A DNA stretch of 64,000 bases from Solimonas marina (GCF_012241385.1 NZ_JAAVXB010000002.1:372001-436000); one strand, 5' to 3'; positions 9,188-18,131 are shown, counted from the stretch's first letter. A program made the numbers and translations. Notes: a model not told the origin generated them from the letters alone.

Positions 9188-10255
9188 TCAGAACGCGTAC
9201 TGCAGCGACAGCGCCGAGGCGATGACCTGGTCGCGATCCTGCAGCAGTGCGGCACGGATGATGGCGGTGTAGTGGTCGACGAATGACTTGCTGAAGCTGC
9301 GTGTGGCGCCGAAGTCGAGCAGCACGATCCGCACCCGGCCATCGCCGTTACGGCGGAAGCGGTAGTTGCCGAAGTTCGGATCGGTCTGCACCGTGCCCCA
9401 TTCGAAGAACTCATGGACGAACAGCTCCAGCATCGCCGTTGCGAGCGCGTCGCGTGTGTCCTGTGGCAATGACTGCACCGATGCAGCGTGAATGTCGTCG
9501 CCGGCTTCGTAGCGCACCGCCAGCACCGCGCGCGTGCAGTAGTCGGGGATCACCGCCGGCACGACGAAGCGCGTGTCGCCGGCGAGGCGGCGGCCATAAA
9601 TTTCGGTGAAATGCCGCTCGCGGCGGTAGTCGATTTCCTGGTGCAACATCTGTCGCACCTCGCCGAACATCGGCTTGGGGTCGACGCTGCGCGGCAGCAG
9701 GCGGCTGGTCGCCAGTAGGCGCTCCAGGGTGCGCATGTCGCTGTCGACCGATTCGGCGACGCCGGGGTAGAGCACTTTCAGGCACAGCTCGTTTGCATCA
9801 CCGCGGCGCCGGGCACGATGCACCTGGCCCAGCGATGCGGCACCGATCGGTTGCGGGTCGATGTCGAGCGTCGCCATGCGCGCCTTGCCGAGCTGCCGCG
9901 TCAGTTGCCGCTCGATGATGGCCCAGGCGACCGGCTGACTGTTGTCCTGCAGCGTTTGCAGGGCCTCGACTGCTTCGGCGGGGAGGAAGTACTCGCCGTA
10001 GAGGGCCAGCAACTGTCCGGCTTTCATCAGGCCGCCCTTGAGCTGGCCGAGTTGGTGCGCCAGCGCCATGCCCTGTTCGCGATAGAACGCCTGGTTGGCG
10101 CGCTGACGCGAGGCGGTATCGCGTGTCAGGTTGCGCACCGAATGCAGCGCCAGCCGCGCGCCGACCTGCATGCCGATTCGCGTCATCGCCAAGTCGCGCG
10201 CGAACGGCTGCGTTTTTAGGGATTCGAGCGGTGCATCGCGCGGTGGAGTGGGCAT
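9188..10255 (-). CDS. ABC1/ADCK (UbiB-like) atypical kinase, apparently short at the C-terminus
   Basis: The 355-residue protein has the ABC1 kinase-like hallmarks: KGGLMKAGQLL (KxGQ motif), an alanine-rich loop GAASLGQVHRA, the lysine-bearing ELCLKVLYPGV, the catalytic segment QTDPNFGNY and LLDFGATRSF. Family members support ubiquinone synthesis or lipid and quinone handling. In those proteins sequence normally continues for tens of residues after the DFG region. Here the frame stops at SALSLQYAF, 15 bp from the end of ccmB. The gene is inverted between ccmB and ccmC. The start is the ATG complement at 10253-10255. An FNR/ANR-type box lies 106 bp upstream. Confidence 0.8.
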   Translation of the reverse strand: MPTPPRDAPLESLKTQPFARDLAMTRIGMQVGARLALHSVRNLTRDTASRQRANQAFYREQGMALAHQLGQLKGGLMKAGQLLALYGEYFLPAEAVEALQTLQDNSQPVAWAIIERQLTRQLGKARMATLDIDPQPIGAASLGQVHRARRRGDANELCLKVLYPGVAESVDSDMRTLERLLATSRLLPRSVDPKPMFGEVRQMLHQEIDYRRERHFTEIYGRRLAGDTRFVVPAVIPDYCTRAVLAVRYEAGDDIHAASVQSLPQDTRDALATAMLELFVHEFFEWGTVQTDPNFGNYRFRRNGDGRVRIVLLDFGATRSFSKSFVDHYTAIIRAALLQDRDQVIASALSLQYAF

Positions 10256-10360
10256 GCGCCTGAAGGTCCTCGCGGGGTTGGACTCGGCATCGACGAACGT
10301 CGCTAGCGGCGCCGCGCCGCTGCGACACCTGTAGCGTACGGATGGCGTCTGTCGGCCGAG

Positions 10361-10374
10361 TTGATTTTCATCAA
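10361..10374. promoter_or_regulatory. Perfect FNR/ANR-type box
   Basis: TTGATTTTCATCAA matches the TTGAT-N4-ATCAA consensus exactly. It lies in the 365-bp divergent gap (10256-10620) between the ABC1 kinase gene and ccmC. Placed at -41.5 it would give a start near 10326 for the kinase gene or near 10409 toward ccmC. Oxygen-responsive control of either unit is plausible. Apart from the possible -10 at 10510-10515, the rest of the gap shows no gene. Confidence 0.6.
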
Positions 10375-10509
10375 GTCCGGCGTCGTGACGGGGTGGCATG
10401 GTGCGACGACGACGGGGTATCGGCGCCATTCGGCGCAGGGGCCGACAATCGACGATTGCGGCCCGTAATGCAGAGGCGGAGGTTTTGCCGCGTGGCGTGG
10501 TTGCTTCGT

Positions 10510-10515
10510 TATACT
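10510..10515 (+). promoter_or_regulatory. Possible -10 hexamer for ccmCDEFGHI
   Basis: TATACT at 10510-10515 is the best plus-strand -10 in the gap before ccmC. TTGCCG at 10485-10490 could serve as -35, but the 19-bp spacer is long. The leader would be about 100 bases. Confidence 0.3.
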
Positions 10516-10620
10516 CCGGAGTCTTCAAGGATGTTCGCCGTCGTGTCGGCCGATGCACTCCGTATCCGGCTTCAACACGATGTTTTAAAAAGCCAGCCGC
10601 CGCGCCCGCAACGATTACCG

Positions 10621-11373
10621 ATGTCCTGGACCTGGTTCCACCGCCTTGCCTCGCCGCCGACGTTCTTCGGGCTGGCCCAGCGCCTCGCGCCCTGGTGCGC
10701 CGGTTTCGGCGGCGCTTTGTTGCTGCTCGCCTGGTTCGGCGGCTTGGTGCTGGCGCCGGCCGATTACCAGCAGAAGGACGCTTTCCGCATCATTTACGTC
10801 CATGTGCCGGCGGCGGCGCTGTCCTTGTCGCTGTACATGGCGATGGCGGTGTGTGGTGTCGTCGCGCTGATCTGGCGCATGAAGCTGGCCGAGTGCGTGC
10901 TGGTCGCCATCGCCCCGGTCGGCGCCAGCTTCACGGCGCTGGCGCTGGTTACCGGCATGCTCTGGGGCAAGCCGATGTGGGGCGCCTACTGGGTCTGGGA
11001 TGCGCGCCTGACGTCCGAGCTTGTCCTGCTGTTTCTCTACCTCGGCGTGATCGGCCTCAACAGTGCATTCGAGGATCCGCGCACGGCGGCACGGGCCTGC
11101 GCGCTGCTGGCGATCGTCGGCTTCGTCAACGTGCCCATCGTCCATTACTCGGTGGTCTGGTGGAACAGCCTGCATCAGGGCTCGACGATTCTGAAGCTCG
11201 GCAAGCCCAACATTTCCGCCGACATGGCCTGGCCGCTGTACGCCGGCCTGCTCGGTTCTTATCTGTGGAGTGCGCACGCGGTGTTGCGCCGTACGCAAAA
11301 CGAGCTGCTGCTGCGCGAGCGCAATACGCGCTGGGTGCGCGAAATCGCGGCGGCCACGGAACCCGGAGCGTAA
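10621..11373 (+). CDS. ccmC: Heme handling membrane protein CcmC
   Basis: The 250-residue, six-helix protein transfers heme to CcmE at the periplasmic face. The tryptophan-rich WWD-type segment appears as WGAYWVWDARLTSELVL. The two heme-ligand histidines are in IIYVHVPAAA and NVPIVHYSVVWWNSLHQGST. ATG 10621 gives the usual N-terminus. It starts the second part of the ccm cluster, and ccmD follows with four bases between. Confidence 0.95.
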   Translation: MSWTWFHRLASPPTFFGLAQRLAPWCAGFGGALLLLAWFGGLVLAPADYQQKDAFRIIYVHVPAAALSLSLYMAMAVCGVVALIWRMKLAECVLVAIAPVGASFTALALVTGMLWGKPMWGAYWVWDARLTSELVLLFLYLGVIGLNSAFEDPRTAARACALLAIVGFVNVPIVHYSVVWWNSLHQGSTILKLGKPNISADMAWPLYAGLLGSYLWSAHAVLRRTQNELLLRERNTRWVREIAAATEPGA

Positions 11374-11377
11374 GCGG

Positions 11378-11533
11378 ATGTCTGCTGATTTCTGGAACAT
11401 GAGCGGCTACGCCGTCTATGTGTGGGGCAGCTTCGCGGCGGGTCTGGCCGTGTATCTGTGGAATCTGATCGCACCGCGGCTGCGCCGGCGGGCGACCCTC
11501 GAAGCGATTGCGGAGGCGCAGGGCGACGAATGA
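11378..11533 (+). CDS. ccmD: Heme exporter protein CcmD
   Basis: The 51-residue protein has a single hydrophobic segment (YAVYVWGSFAAGLAVYLWNL) followed by an arginine-rich RLRRR cytoplasmic tail, as in the CcmD family. It stabilises the CcmABC-CcmE interaction. Its stop overlaps the ccmE start (ATGA). Confidence 0.9.
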   Translation: MSADFWNMSGYAVYVWGSFAAGLAVYLWNLIAPRLRRRATLEAIAEAQGDE

Positions 11534-12033
11534 ACAAGCGTCAGAAACGCATGGCGGCAGTCGCCGCGCTGGTCGTCGGCATTGGCGTTGCGGCGGTGTT
11601 CGGCTTTACCGCGTTCCGCAAGAACATGATGTATTTCTACACGCCGACCGATCTGATCGACCACAAGGTCTCGGACAATGCCCAGCTACGTCTCGGCGGG
11701 CTGGTCGTCGCCGGCAGCGTGCATCGCGGTGACGGTCTGCAGGTCGACTTCACGCTCGCCGATTGCCAGAAGTCGTTGCCGGTGCGTTACGACGGCATCC
11801 TGCCGGACCTGTTCAAGGAAGGGCAGGGCATCGTCGCCACCGGCCATCTCCAGCACGGTGTGTTCATCGCCGATCAGGTGCTGGCCAAGCATGACGAGAA
11901 TTACATGCCGCCGGATCTGGCGAAGTCGCTGAAAGCTCAGGGCGGTACCATGCATTCGTGCGCGCCGTTCAAGTCGGCCTACGGCGACAGCACCATGCCA
12001 GCGCAAGCGCAAGCGCAAGCGGCGCACTCATGA
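11530..12033 (+). CDS. ccmE: Periplasmic heme chaperone CcmE
   Basis: The 167-residue protein has an N-terminal membrane anchor (residues about 9-28) and an OB-fold periplasmic domain. The covalent heme ligand is H121 with Y125 in LAKHDENYMPP. It carries heme from CcmC to the CcmFH ligase. The C-terminal tail is a short QAQAQA run encoded by a tandem GCGCAA hexamer at about 12001-12020. The gene overlaps ccmD and ccmF by ATGA at both ends. Confidence 0.95.
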   Translation: MNKRQKRMAAVAALVVGIGVAAVFGFTAFRKNMMYFYTPTDLIDHKVSDNAQLRLGGLVVAGSVHRGDGLQVDFTLADCQKSLPVRYDGILPDLFKEGQGIVATGHLQHGVFIADQVLAKHDENYMPPDLAKSLKAQGGTMHSCAPFKSAYGDSTMPAQAQAQAAHS

Positions 12034-14009
12034 CTGCCGAACTCGGGCAGTTCGCGCTGATCGCGGCGCTGATCGTCGCGGTTTTGCAGACCCTGGTGCC
12101 GGCGGTCGGTGTGCGGCGTCGCGACACGCGCCTGATGGCGATGGCGTCGTCCGGCGCGCAGACGCAGTTCCTGCTGATCCTGTTCGCCTATGGCTGTCTG
12201 ACCTATGCGTTCATCAACAAGGATTGGTCGATCGCCTATGTCGCCGCCAACAGCGAGGCGCATCTGCCGCTGATGTACCGCGCGACCGCGGTTTGGGGCG
12301 CGCACGAGGGCTCGATGCTGCTGTGGATGCTGATGCTCAGCGGCTGGAGCGCGGCGGTGTCGATCTTCAACCGGCGTCTGCCGCCGGATCTGGTGGCCAC
12401 TGCGCTGGCGGTGCTCGGCGCGCTGTCGATCGGCTTTCTGCTGTTCATCCTGATCACGTCGAATCCGTTCACGCTGGACTTCCCGGTGCCGGACAACGGC
12501 CGCGATCTGAATCCGCTGCTGCAGGATCCGGGCTTCGTCACGCATCCGCCGATGCTGTACATGGGCTATGTCGGCTTCTCGGTGGCGTTCGCATTCGCCA
12601 TTGCCTCGCTGATTTCCGGCCGGCTCGACGCGGCGTGGGCGCGCTGGACGCGGCCGTGGACCACCGCCGCCTGGCTGTTTCTCACCATCGGTATCACCCT
12701 CGGTTCGTGGTGGTCCTATCACGAGCTGGGTTGGGGCGGCTGGTGGTTCTGGGATCCGGTCGAGAACGCCTCGTTCATGCCGTGGCTGATCGGTACCGCG
12801 CTGATCCATTCGCTGGCCGTCACCGAAAAGCGCGGTCAGCTCAAGGCCTGGACCGTGCTGCTGGCGATCCTCGCGTTCGCGCTGTCCTTGCTCGGCACCT
12901 TCCTGGTCCGCTCCGGCGTGCTGGTCTCGGTCCACGCGTTCGCCACCGATCCGGCGCGCGGCGTCTTCATTCTCAGCTTCCTCGCCATCGTGCTCGGCAT
13001 CGCGTTCACGCTCTATGCGTGGCGGGCACCGAAGTTCGTGTCGGTGGCCGATTTCGCGCTGTTCTCACGCGAGGGGCTGTTGCTGCTCAACAATGTCTTT
13101 CTCGTCACCGCGGCGGCGGCGGTGCTGATCGGCACGTTGTATCCGTTGGTGATCGAGTCGATCAATGCCGGCAAGGTCTCGGTCGGGCCGCCGTTCTTCA
13201 ATGCGGTGTTCGTGCCGCTGACCATTCCGCTGGCGCTGCTGGTCGGCTGTGCCTGTGCGGTCGGCTGGAAGCGCGCCAAGCTCGGCGAGGTGGTGCGCCG
13301 CCTGCGCGTGCCGGCCGCGATCGCCGTCATCGTCGCCATCGCGTTGCCGCTGCTGCTCGGTCATCCGCTGCGCATCAGCGCGATCGGCGGTGGCCTGCTG
13401 GCGGTCTGGATCATCGTCAGCGCCGCGCAGGAGATCGTCCGTCGCGTACGCGCCAAGCGTGATCGCGTGGCCGGCATTACGCAGATTCCGCGTGCGATCT
13501 GGGGCATGACGCTGGCCCATGTCGGGCTCGGCATCTGGGTGCTCGGCGTCACCTTCACCAGTATCTACAGCATCGAGAAGGATGCGCGCCTCGGCCCCGG
13601 CGAGACAGCGACCCTGGGCGGCTACACCTTTGCGCTGAAGGGCGTGACGCCGCGCACCGGTCCGAACTACCGCGCCGACCACGGCGAAGTCGATGTTGAA
13701 CGCAACGGCCGCATCGTCGCCCACCTGGCGCCGGAAAAGCGTCTGTACGAGGCCAGCGGGCAGGTGATGACGGAGTCGGCGGTCGACCACAACCCGCTGC
13801 GCGATCTCTACGTCGCGCTCGGCGAGCCGATCGACAAGAACAACGCGGCCGGCGACTGGGCCGTGCGGCTTTATTACAAGCCGCTGATGCGCCTGGTCTG
13901 GATCGGCGGTTTCCTGATGGCCTTCGGTGGCTTGATCGCGATCAGCGACCGCCGCTACCGGCTGTCGCGCGCGGCGGCGACGCTGCCGGCCGGCGTGGAA
14001 GCCGCCTGA
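12030..14009 (+). CDS. ccmF: Cytochrome c heme lyase subunit CcmF
   Basis: The 659-residue, multi-pass protein ligates heme to apocytochrome c together with CcmH. The WWD domain is clear (WGGWWFWDPVENASFMPWL), preceded by VWGAHEGSMLLW and followed by GTFLVRSGVLVSVHAFA. Length matches the family. The start at 12030 overlaps the ccmE stop, and the stop overlaps the ccmG start. Confidence 0.96.
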   Translation: MTAELGQFALIAALIVAVLQTLVPAVGVRRRDTRLMAMASSGAQTQFLLILFAYGCLTYAFINKDWSIAYVAANSEAHLPLMYRATAVWGAHEGSMLLWMLMLSGWSAAVSIFNRRLPPDLVATALAVLGALSIGFLLFILITSNPFTLDFPVPDNGRDLNPLLQDPGFVTHPPMLYMGYVGFSVAFAFAIASLISGRLDAAWARWTRPWTTAAWLFLTIGITLGSWWSYHELGWGGWWFWDPVENASFMPWLIGTALIHSLAVTEKRGQLKAWTVLLAILAFALSLLGTFLVRSGVLVSVHAFATDPARGVFILSFLAIVLGIAFTLYAWRAPKFVSVADFALFSREGLLLLNNVFLVTAAAAVLIGTLYPLVIESINAGKVSVGPPFFNAVFVPLTIPLALLVGCACAVGWKRAKLGEVVRRLRVPAAIAVIVAIALPLLLGHPLRISAIGGGLLAVWIIVSAAQEIVRRVRAKRDRVAGITQIPRAIWGMTLAHVGLGIWVLGVTFTSIYSIEKDARLGPGETATLGGYTFALKGVTPRTGPNYRADHGEVDVERNGRIVAHLAPEKRLYEASGQVMTESAVDHNPLRDLYVALGEPIDKNNAAGDWAVRLYYKPLMRLVWIGGFLMAFGGLIAISDRRYRLSRAAATLPAGVEAA

Positions 14010-14530
14010 TGCGTCTCCGCTACCTGGTTCCGGCGGTGGTGCTGATCGGCCTGATCGTGCTGTTCGCCGCCGGCCTCAAGCACGACCCGCGCGAGGTGCC
14101 GAGCCCGCTGATCGGCAAACCGGCGCCGGCGTTCGCGCTGAAGCTGCTGGGCAAGCCGGACCAGCCGTACACCAGCGCCGACCTCAAGGGCCGGCCGGTG
14201 CTCGTCAATTTCTTCGCCAGCTGGTGCGTGGCCTGCCGCGTCGAGCATCCATTCCTGATGCAGCTCGCATCGCAGGGCGTCGAGATCATCGGCATGGACT
14301 ACAAGGACACCGATGCCGACGGCGCCGCCTGGCTGGCAGATCACGGCAACCCGTATCGCACGGTCGTCGCTGACCCGCAGGGCAGTGCCGGCCTGGATTG
14401 GGGCGTCTATGGTGCGCCGGAGACCTTCGTGCTCAATGCCCAGGGCATCATCGTCTACAAGCAGATCGGCCCGATGGACGAGCAGGTCTGGCGCGACCAT
14501 GTCGCGCCGCTGATGGCGGCCAAGCCGTGA
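14009..14530 (+). CDS. ccmG: Thiol:disulfide interchange protein CcmG/DsbE
   Basis: The 173-residue membrane-anchored thioredoxin-like protein has a hydrophobic segment at about residues 5-22. The active site is C73-V-A-C76 in NFFASWCVACRVEHP, followed by the family insert GMDYKDTDADGAAWL and GVYGAPETFVLN. It keeps apocytochrome cysteines and CcmH reduced in the periplasm. The active-site dipeptide VA differs from the common PT or VP. The start overlaps the ccmF stop (TGATG). Confidence 0.93.
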   Translation: MRLRYLVPAVVLIGLIVLFAAGLKHDPREVPSPLIGKPAPAFALKLLGKPDQPYTSADLKGRPVLVNFFASWCVACRVEHPFLMQLASQGVEIIGMDYKDTDADGAAWLADHGNPYRTVVADPQGSAGLDWGVYGAPETFVLNAQGIIVYKQIGPMDEQVWRDHVAPLMAAKP

Positions 14531-15036
14531 TGCGTCGTCTGCTGCTGGCTGTCGCGTTGTTCATCGGCTCGCTATCGATCGCGGCGGCGCAAGTCGATGA
14601 TGACGCGCTGCTGCCGCTGGCGCCGCTGCCGGCCGCGCAGCAGGCGCGCTACGAAGGGCTGATCCACCAGCTGCGCTGTCTGGTCTGCCAGAACGAGACC
14701 ATCGCCGATTCGCAAGCGCCGTTGGCCGCCGATCTGCGCAAGCAGGTGCACGACCAGATCGCGGCCGGCCGCAGCGACGCGCAGATCAAGCGCTATCTGA
14801 CCGACCGCTACGGCGACTTTGTCCTTTATAAGCCGCCGTTCAAGGCCAAGACCTGGCTGTTGTGGGGCGGGCCGTTTCTGGTGCTGCTGGTGGCGCTGGC
14901 CGTGGCGCTGCGCTTCGCGCGCTCGCGCCGGGCGATGGCGCCGGCCACGAACGTCGACGCCGATGCGCTGCAGCGCCTGCTCGACGCCGAGCGTGGCGTG
15001 GATCGCGGCGACGACCCGCCCAAAGGATCTGCATGA
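14530..15036 (+). CDS. ccmH: Cytochrome c maturation protein CcmH
   Basis: The 168-residue protein has a signal peptide (MRRLLLAVALFIGSLSIAAAQ), the redox motif LRC50LVC53QN and a C-terminal membrane helix (TWLLWGGPFLVLLVALAVAL). It corresponds to the short CcmH (CcmL-type), which reduces apocytochrome thiols with CcmG and partners CcmF. The TPR part is a separate gene, ccmI, that overlaps its stop. Confidence 0.93.
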   Translation: MRRLLLAVALFIGSLSIAAAQVDDDALLPLAPLPAAQQARYEGLIHQLRCLVCQNETIADSQAPLAADLRKQVHDQIAAGRSDAQIKRYLTDRYGDFVLYKPPFKAKTWLLWGGPFLVLLVALAVALRFARSRRAMAPATNVDADALQRLLDAERGVDRGDDPPKGSA

Positions 15037-16265
15037 CACTTTATTTGTTGATGGCGCTGCTGGCGGCGCTCGCCGGTCTGTGGTGGACGCGGCCGCTGTG
15101 GCGCCGCGCCAGCCCGGCCGCGCTGCGGCGGCGCAGCGCCAATGTCGGCGCCTACCGGACGCGGCTCGCCGAGATCGACGCCGACGTCGCCGCCGGCACG
15201 CTCGACGCCGAGGCCGCGCAGCAGCTGCGCGACGAGGCGGCGGCGCGCCTGCTCGACGACGCCGGCGCGGCGGAGGTCGAGGCCGGACATTCGGCGCGGC
15301 GACTGCCGCTGGCGCTGGCCGGTGTCGCGGTGCTGGCGGTGCTGAGCGCCTCGGCGTACTGGTATGGCGGCTCGTGGCGAACCTTCTCGCTGATCGAACT
15401 GGCCGGTCACGATCCGCAGGCCGCGCAGGAGCGCATGGTCGACGGCATGATCGCCAAGCTGCAGGCGCACCTGGATGCCGAACCCGACGATGCGCAGGGC
15501 TGGGCGATGCTGGGCCGCTCGTATGTGGTGTTGCAGCGCTATGCCGACGGCGCCAAGGCCTATGGTCGCGCCAACGCGCTGACCATCGACCAGCCCCATG
15601 CCGACTGGCTGGTCGCGGCCGGCGCGGCGCTGGGCATGGCCGACGGTAATCGCGACCTGTCGAAGGGCCGGCCGCTGTTCGAGCAGGCGCTGAAACTGGA
15701 GCCCGGCAACGCCGAGGCCTTGTGGTATGGCGGCCTGGCGGCGCTGCAGGATGGCGATTTCAAGACCACCTACGCGCACTGGCTGAAGCTGCGCGATGAC
15801 CGCAGCCTGCCGGACGACGTGCGTGCCATCCTGGACCAGCACCTGCCGGAGTTGGCGACCAAGGCCGGCGAAACCCTGCCAGCGGCCGCCGACGCTTCGC
15901 CGCAGGCGCCGGCCTCCGGTGTGCACCTGACGGTCGAGGTCAGCCTGGCCGACGCGCTGAAGGACAAGCTCAAGCCGGGCATGACGCTGCTGGTCTTCGC
16001 CAAGGCCGCGAGCGGTCCGCCGATGCCGCTGGCGGTGCAGAAGATCAGTTCCCCGAAGCTGCCGTTGACGGTGACGCTGGACGACAGCCTGGCGATGATG
16101 CCGGCGATGAAGCTATCGGCGTTTCCGAACTGGGTCGTGACGGCCCGGTTGACGTCCAGCGGTGGCGCGCAGGCGCTGTCCGGTGACCTCGAAGGCAGTC
16201 ATCCTGTCGCCCGCGCCGACGCGGCAACCCCGCTGCAGATCGTGATCGACCGGCAGCTCCCCTGA
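15033..16265 (+). CDS. ccmI: Cytochrome c biogenesis protein CcmI (TPR)
   Basis: The 410-residue protein has two N-terminal membrane helices (residues about 3-20 and 92-108) enclosing a charged cytoplasmic loop. A periplasmic TPR region follows (GWAMLGRSYVVLQRYADGAKAYGRAN and similar), then a C-terminal beta domain. It binds apocytochrome c and presents it to CcmFH. It ends the ccm operon; no clear terminator hairpin follows. Confidence 0.92.
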   Translation: MTLYLLMALLAALAGLWWTRPLWRRASPAALRRRSANVGAYRTRLAEIDADVAAGTLDAEAAQQLRDEAAARLLDDAGAAEVEAGHSARRLPLALAGVAVLAVLSASAYWYGGSWRTFSLIELAGHDPQAAQERMVDGMIAKLQAHLDAEPDDAQGWAMLGRSYVVLQRYADGAKAYGRANALTIDQPHADWLVAAGAALGMADGNRDLSKGRPLFEQALKLEPGNAEALWYGGLAALQDGDFKTTYAHWLKLRDDRSLPDDVRAILDQHLPELATKAGETLPAAADASPQAPASGVHLTVEVSLADALKDKLKPGMTLLVFAKAASGPPMPLAVQKISSPKLPLTVTLDDSLAMMPAMKLSAFPNWVVTARLTSSGGAQALSGDLEGSHPVARADAATPLQIVIDRQLP

Positions 16266-16333
16266 ATTTGGTGCTGTCAGCGGCAATTCACCGCCGGTGC
16301 GCGACCATTTCTGTGTTTTAATAAGGGGATTTG

Positions 16334-17203
16334 ATGAACACGACGCTCGCCCGCATGCCCGCGGCCGAAGGGCTCTACCTCAAGGCTGCGACCACGGCCT
16401 TACGCCGGCCGAAAGGCAAGCCGAAGCTCCCGCAGCTCGGCTTGACGGTGAAGAACGTGCGCGTTTCCGCGCAGCAGCTTGCCGAGTACCGCAAGGTTTG
16501 CGGCTTTGCCGACAGCCACACGCTGCCAATCACCTTTCCACACGTCATGGCGGCAGCGCTGCATCTGCAGCTGATGGTGCACCCCAGCTTCCCGCTGCCG
16601 ATGCTCGGTCTGGTGCACGTCGGCAACCGCATCCGCCAGCACCGTGGCCTGGGCAGCGGCGAAACCTATGATTTCGACGTCCGCCTCGGCGAGTCGCGTG
16701 AGGTTCGCGCCGGCCTGGAATTCGACATCAACACCAGCGTCACGGTCGACGGCGTCGAGGTCTGGAGCGAGGTCATGACGACCCTGTTCCGTATCCCGGG
16801 CCCGAAGAAGGGCGCCCGCCCGCCGGCCTCGCCGCGGCTGCCGACGCTGTCGGAATACATCGCGATCAATGCCCCGGCCGACACCGGCCGCCGCTATGCC
16901 AAGGTCGGCAAGGACTTCAATCCGATTCATCTGGCCCCGCTGCCGGCCAAGCTGTTCGGCTTCAAGCGGCATATCGCCCACGGCATGTGGACGCTCGCGC
17001 ACTGCGCGGCGCTGCTCGAGGACCGGGTCGAAGGTGAGCCGACGGCGCTCGATGTGCAGTTCCGCCAGCCGCTGTTCCTGCCCGGCCGGGCATCGTTGAA
17101 ATTTGCTCACCGCGCCGGCGCCGGCGACAAGGGCCATGGAATCGAGTTCGAACTGATCGCAAATCGTTCAGACAAGGTCCATTTGAGCGGCGTCCTGCGT
17201 TAA
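16334..17203 (+). CDS. MaoC-like hot-dog hydratase family protein
   Basis: The 289-residue protein has a double hot-dog arrangement. The hydratase motif is in the second half as D194-F-N-P-I-H199 (KVGKDFNPIHLAPLPAKLFGF), followed by HIAHGMWTLA. This matches R-specific enoyl-CoA hydratase/MaoC catalytic residues. The first half is a divergent hot-dog. A fatty-acid or polyketide substrate is likely, but the identity is not shown by context. An AAGGGG ribosome site precedes the ATG at 16334 and decides it over the adjacent TTG. galU follows after 25 bp. Confidence 0.8.
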   Translation: MNTTLARMPAAEGLYLKAATTALRRPKGKPKLPQLGLTVKNVRVSAQQLAEYRKVCGFADSHTLPITFPHVMAAALHLQLMVHPSFPLPMLGLVHVGNRIRQHRGLGSGETYDFDVRLGESREVRAGLEFDINTSVTVDGVEVWSEVMTTLFRIPGPKKGARPPASPRLPTLSEYIAINAPADTGRRYAKVGKDFNPIHLAPLPAKLFGFKRHIAHGMWTLAHCAALLEDRVEGEPTALDVQFRQPLFLPGRASLKFAHRAGAGDKGHGIEFELIANRSDKVHLSGVLR

Positions 17204-17228
17204 AATTGTCAACCTGACAGGAGATTTC

Positions 17229-18131
17229 ATGCGTATCCGCAAAGCAGTTTTTCCGGTCGCCGGTCTCGGCACCCGCTTTTTGCCGGCCACCAAGGCCAGC
17301 GCAAAGGAAATGCTGCCGGTCGTCGACAAGCCGCTGATCCAGTATGCGGTTCAGGAGGCCATCAGTGCCGGCGCTCAGGAACTGATCTTCATCACCGGTC
17401 GTTCGAAGAATTCGATCATGGATCACTTCGACAAGGCCTACGAGCTTGAAGCCGAGCTTGCCGCGCGCGGCAAGAACAAGCTGCTCGAAACCGTGCAGGG
17501 CATCGTCCCGCCGGGCGTCACCTGCATCTTCATCCGTCAGGCTGAGGCGCTCGGTCTCGGTCATGCGGTGCTGCAGGCCTGGCCGGCGGTCGGTGACGAG
17601 GACTTCTATGTGATCCTCGCCGACGACCTCATCGACGGTCGTCTGCAGCCGTGCCTGTCGCAGATGCATCGCGTCTACCAGCAGTACGGCACCAGCGTCC
17701 TGGCGACGCAGCGGGTGCCGCAGGAAGAAACCGGCAGCTACGGCATCGTCGATGCCCAGCCGATCGGCCCCGGTCTGTCCGAAATCAAGCGGATGGTCGA
17801 AAAGCCGAAGCCGGAAAACGCGCCGAGCAACCTCGCCGTGGTCGGCCGCTACATCCTGACGCCGCGCATCTTCAAGCTGCTCGAGCGCACGCAGCGCGGC
17901 GCCGGCGGCGAGATTCAGCTGACCGACGCCATCAGCCTGATGCTCAACGAGCAGACCGTGCTCGCTTATGAGTTCGAGGGCGTGCGCCATGACTGCGGCT
18001 CGAAGCTGGGCTATCTGCGTGCCAACGTTGAATTCGGCCTCAAGCATCCCGAACTGGCGGACGAATTCAGGGCCTATCTCTCCGATCTGACGGTGGGATG
18101 GCACGATCAGGAAAAAAAGCGGAAGGCATAG
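17229..18131 (+). CDS. galU: UTP--glucose-1-phosphate uridylyltransferase
   Basis: The 300-residue enzyme makes UDP-glucose for polysaccharide, lipopolysaccharide and trehalose synthesis. The nucleotide-binding loop FPVAGLGTRFLPATKA and the segments EMLPVVDKPLIQYAV, FVILADDL-like (DFYVILADDLIDG) and MVEKPKPENAPSNLAVVGRY are typical of bacterial GalU. Length is normal. A GGAGA ribosome site precedes ATG 17229. Its stop codon lies in the loop of a hairpin that forms a terminator only on the opposite strand. Confidence 0.96.
   Translation: MRIRKAVFPVAGLGTRFLPATKASAKEMLPVVDKPLIQYAVQEAISAGAQELIFITGRSKNSIMDHFDKAYELEAELAARGKNKLLETVQGIVPPGVTCIFIRQAEALGLGHAVLQAWPAVGDEDFYVILADDLIDGRLQPCLSQMHRVYQQYGTSVLATQRVPQEETGSYGIVDAQPIGPGLSEIKRMVEKPKPENAPSNLAVVGRYILTPRIFKLLERTQRGAGGEIQLTDAISLMLNEQTVLAYEFEGVRHDCGSKLGYLRANVEFGLKHPELADEFRAYLSDLTVGWHDQEKKRKA

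Noticed and set aside
12001-12021. Tandem GCGCAA repeat at the end of ccmE as a phase-variable tract
   Set aside because: Only about three short hexamer copies at the C-terminal tail; unit changes would keep the frame and the tail is variable in the family.
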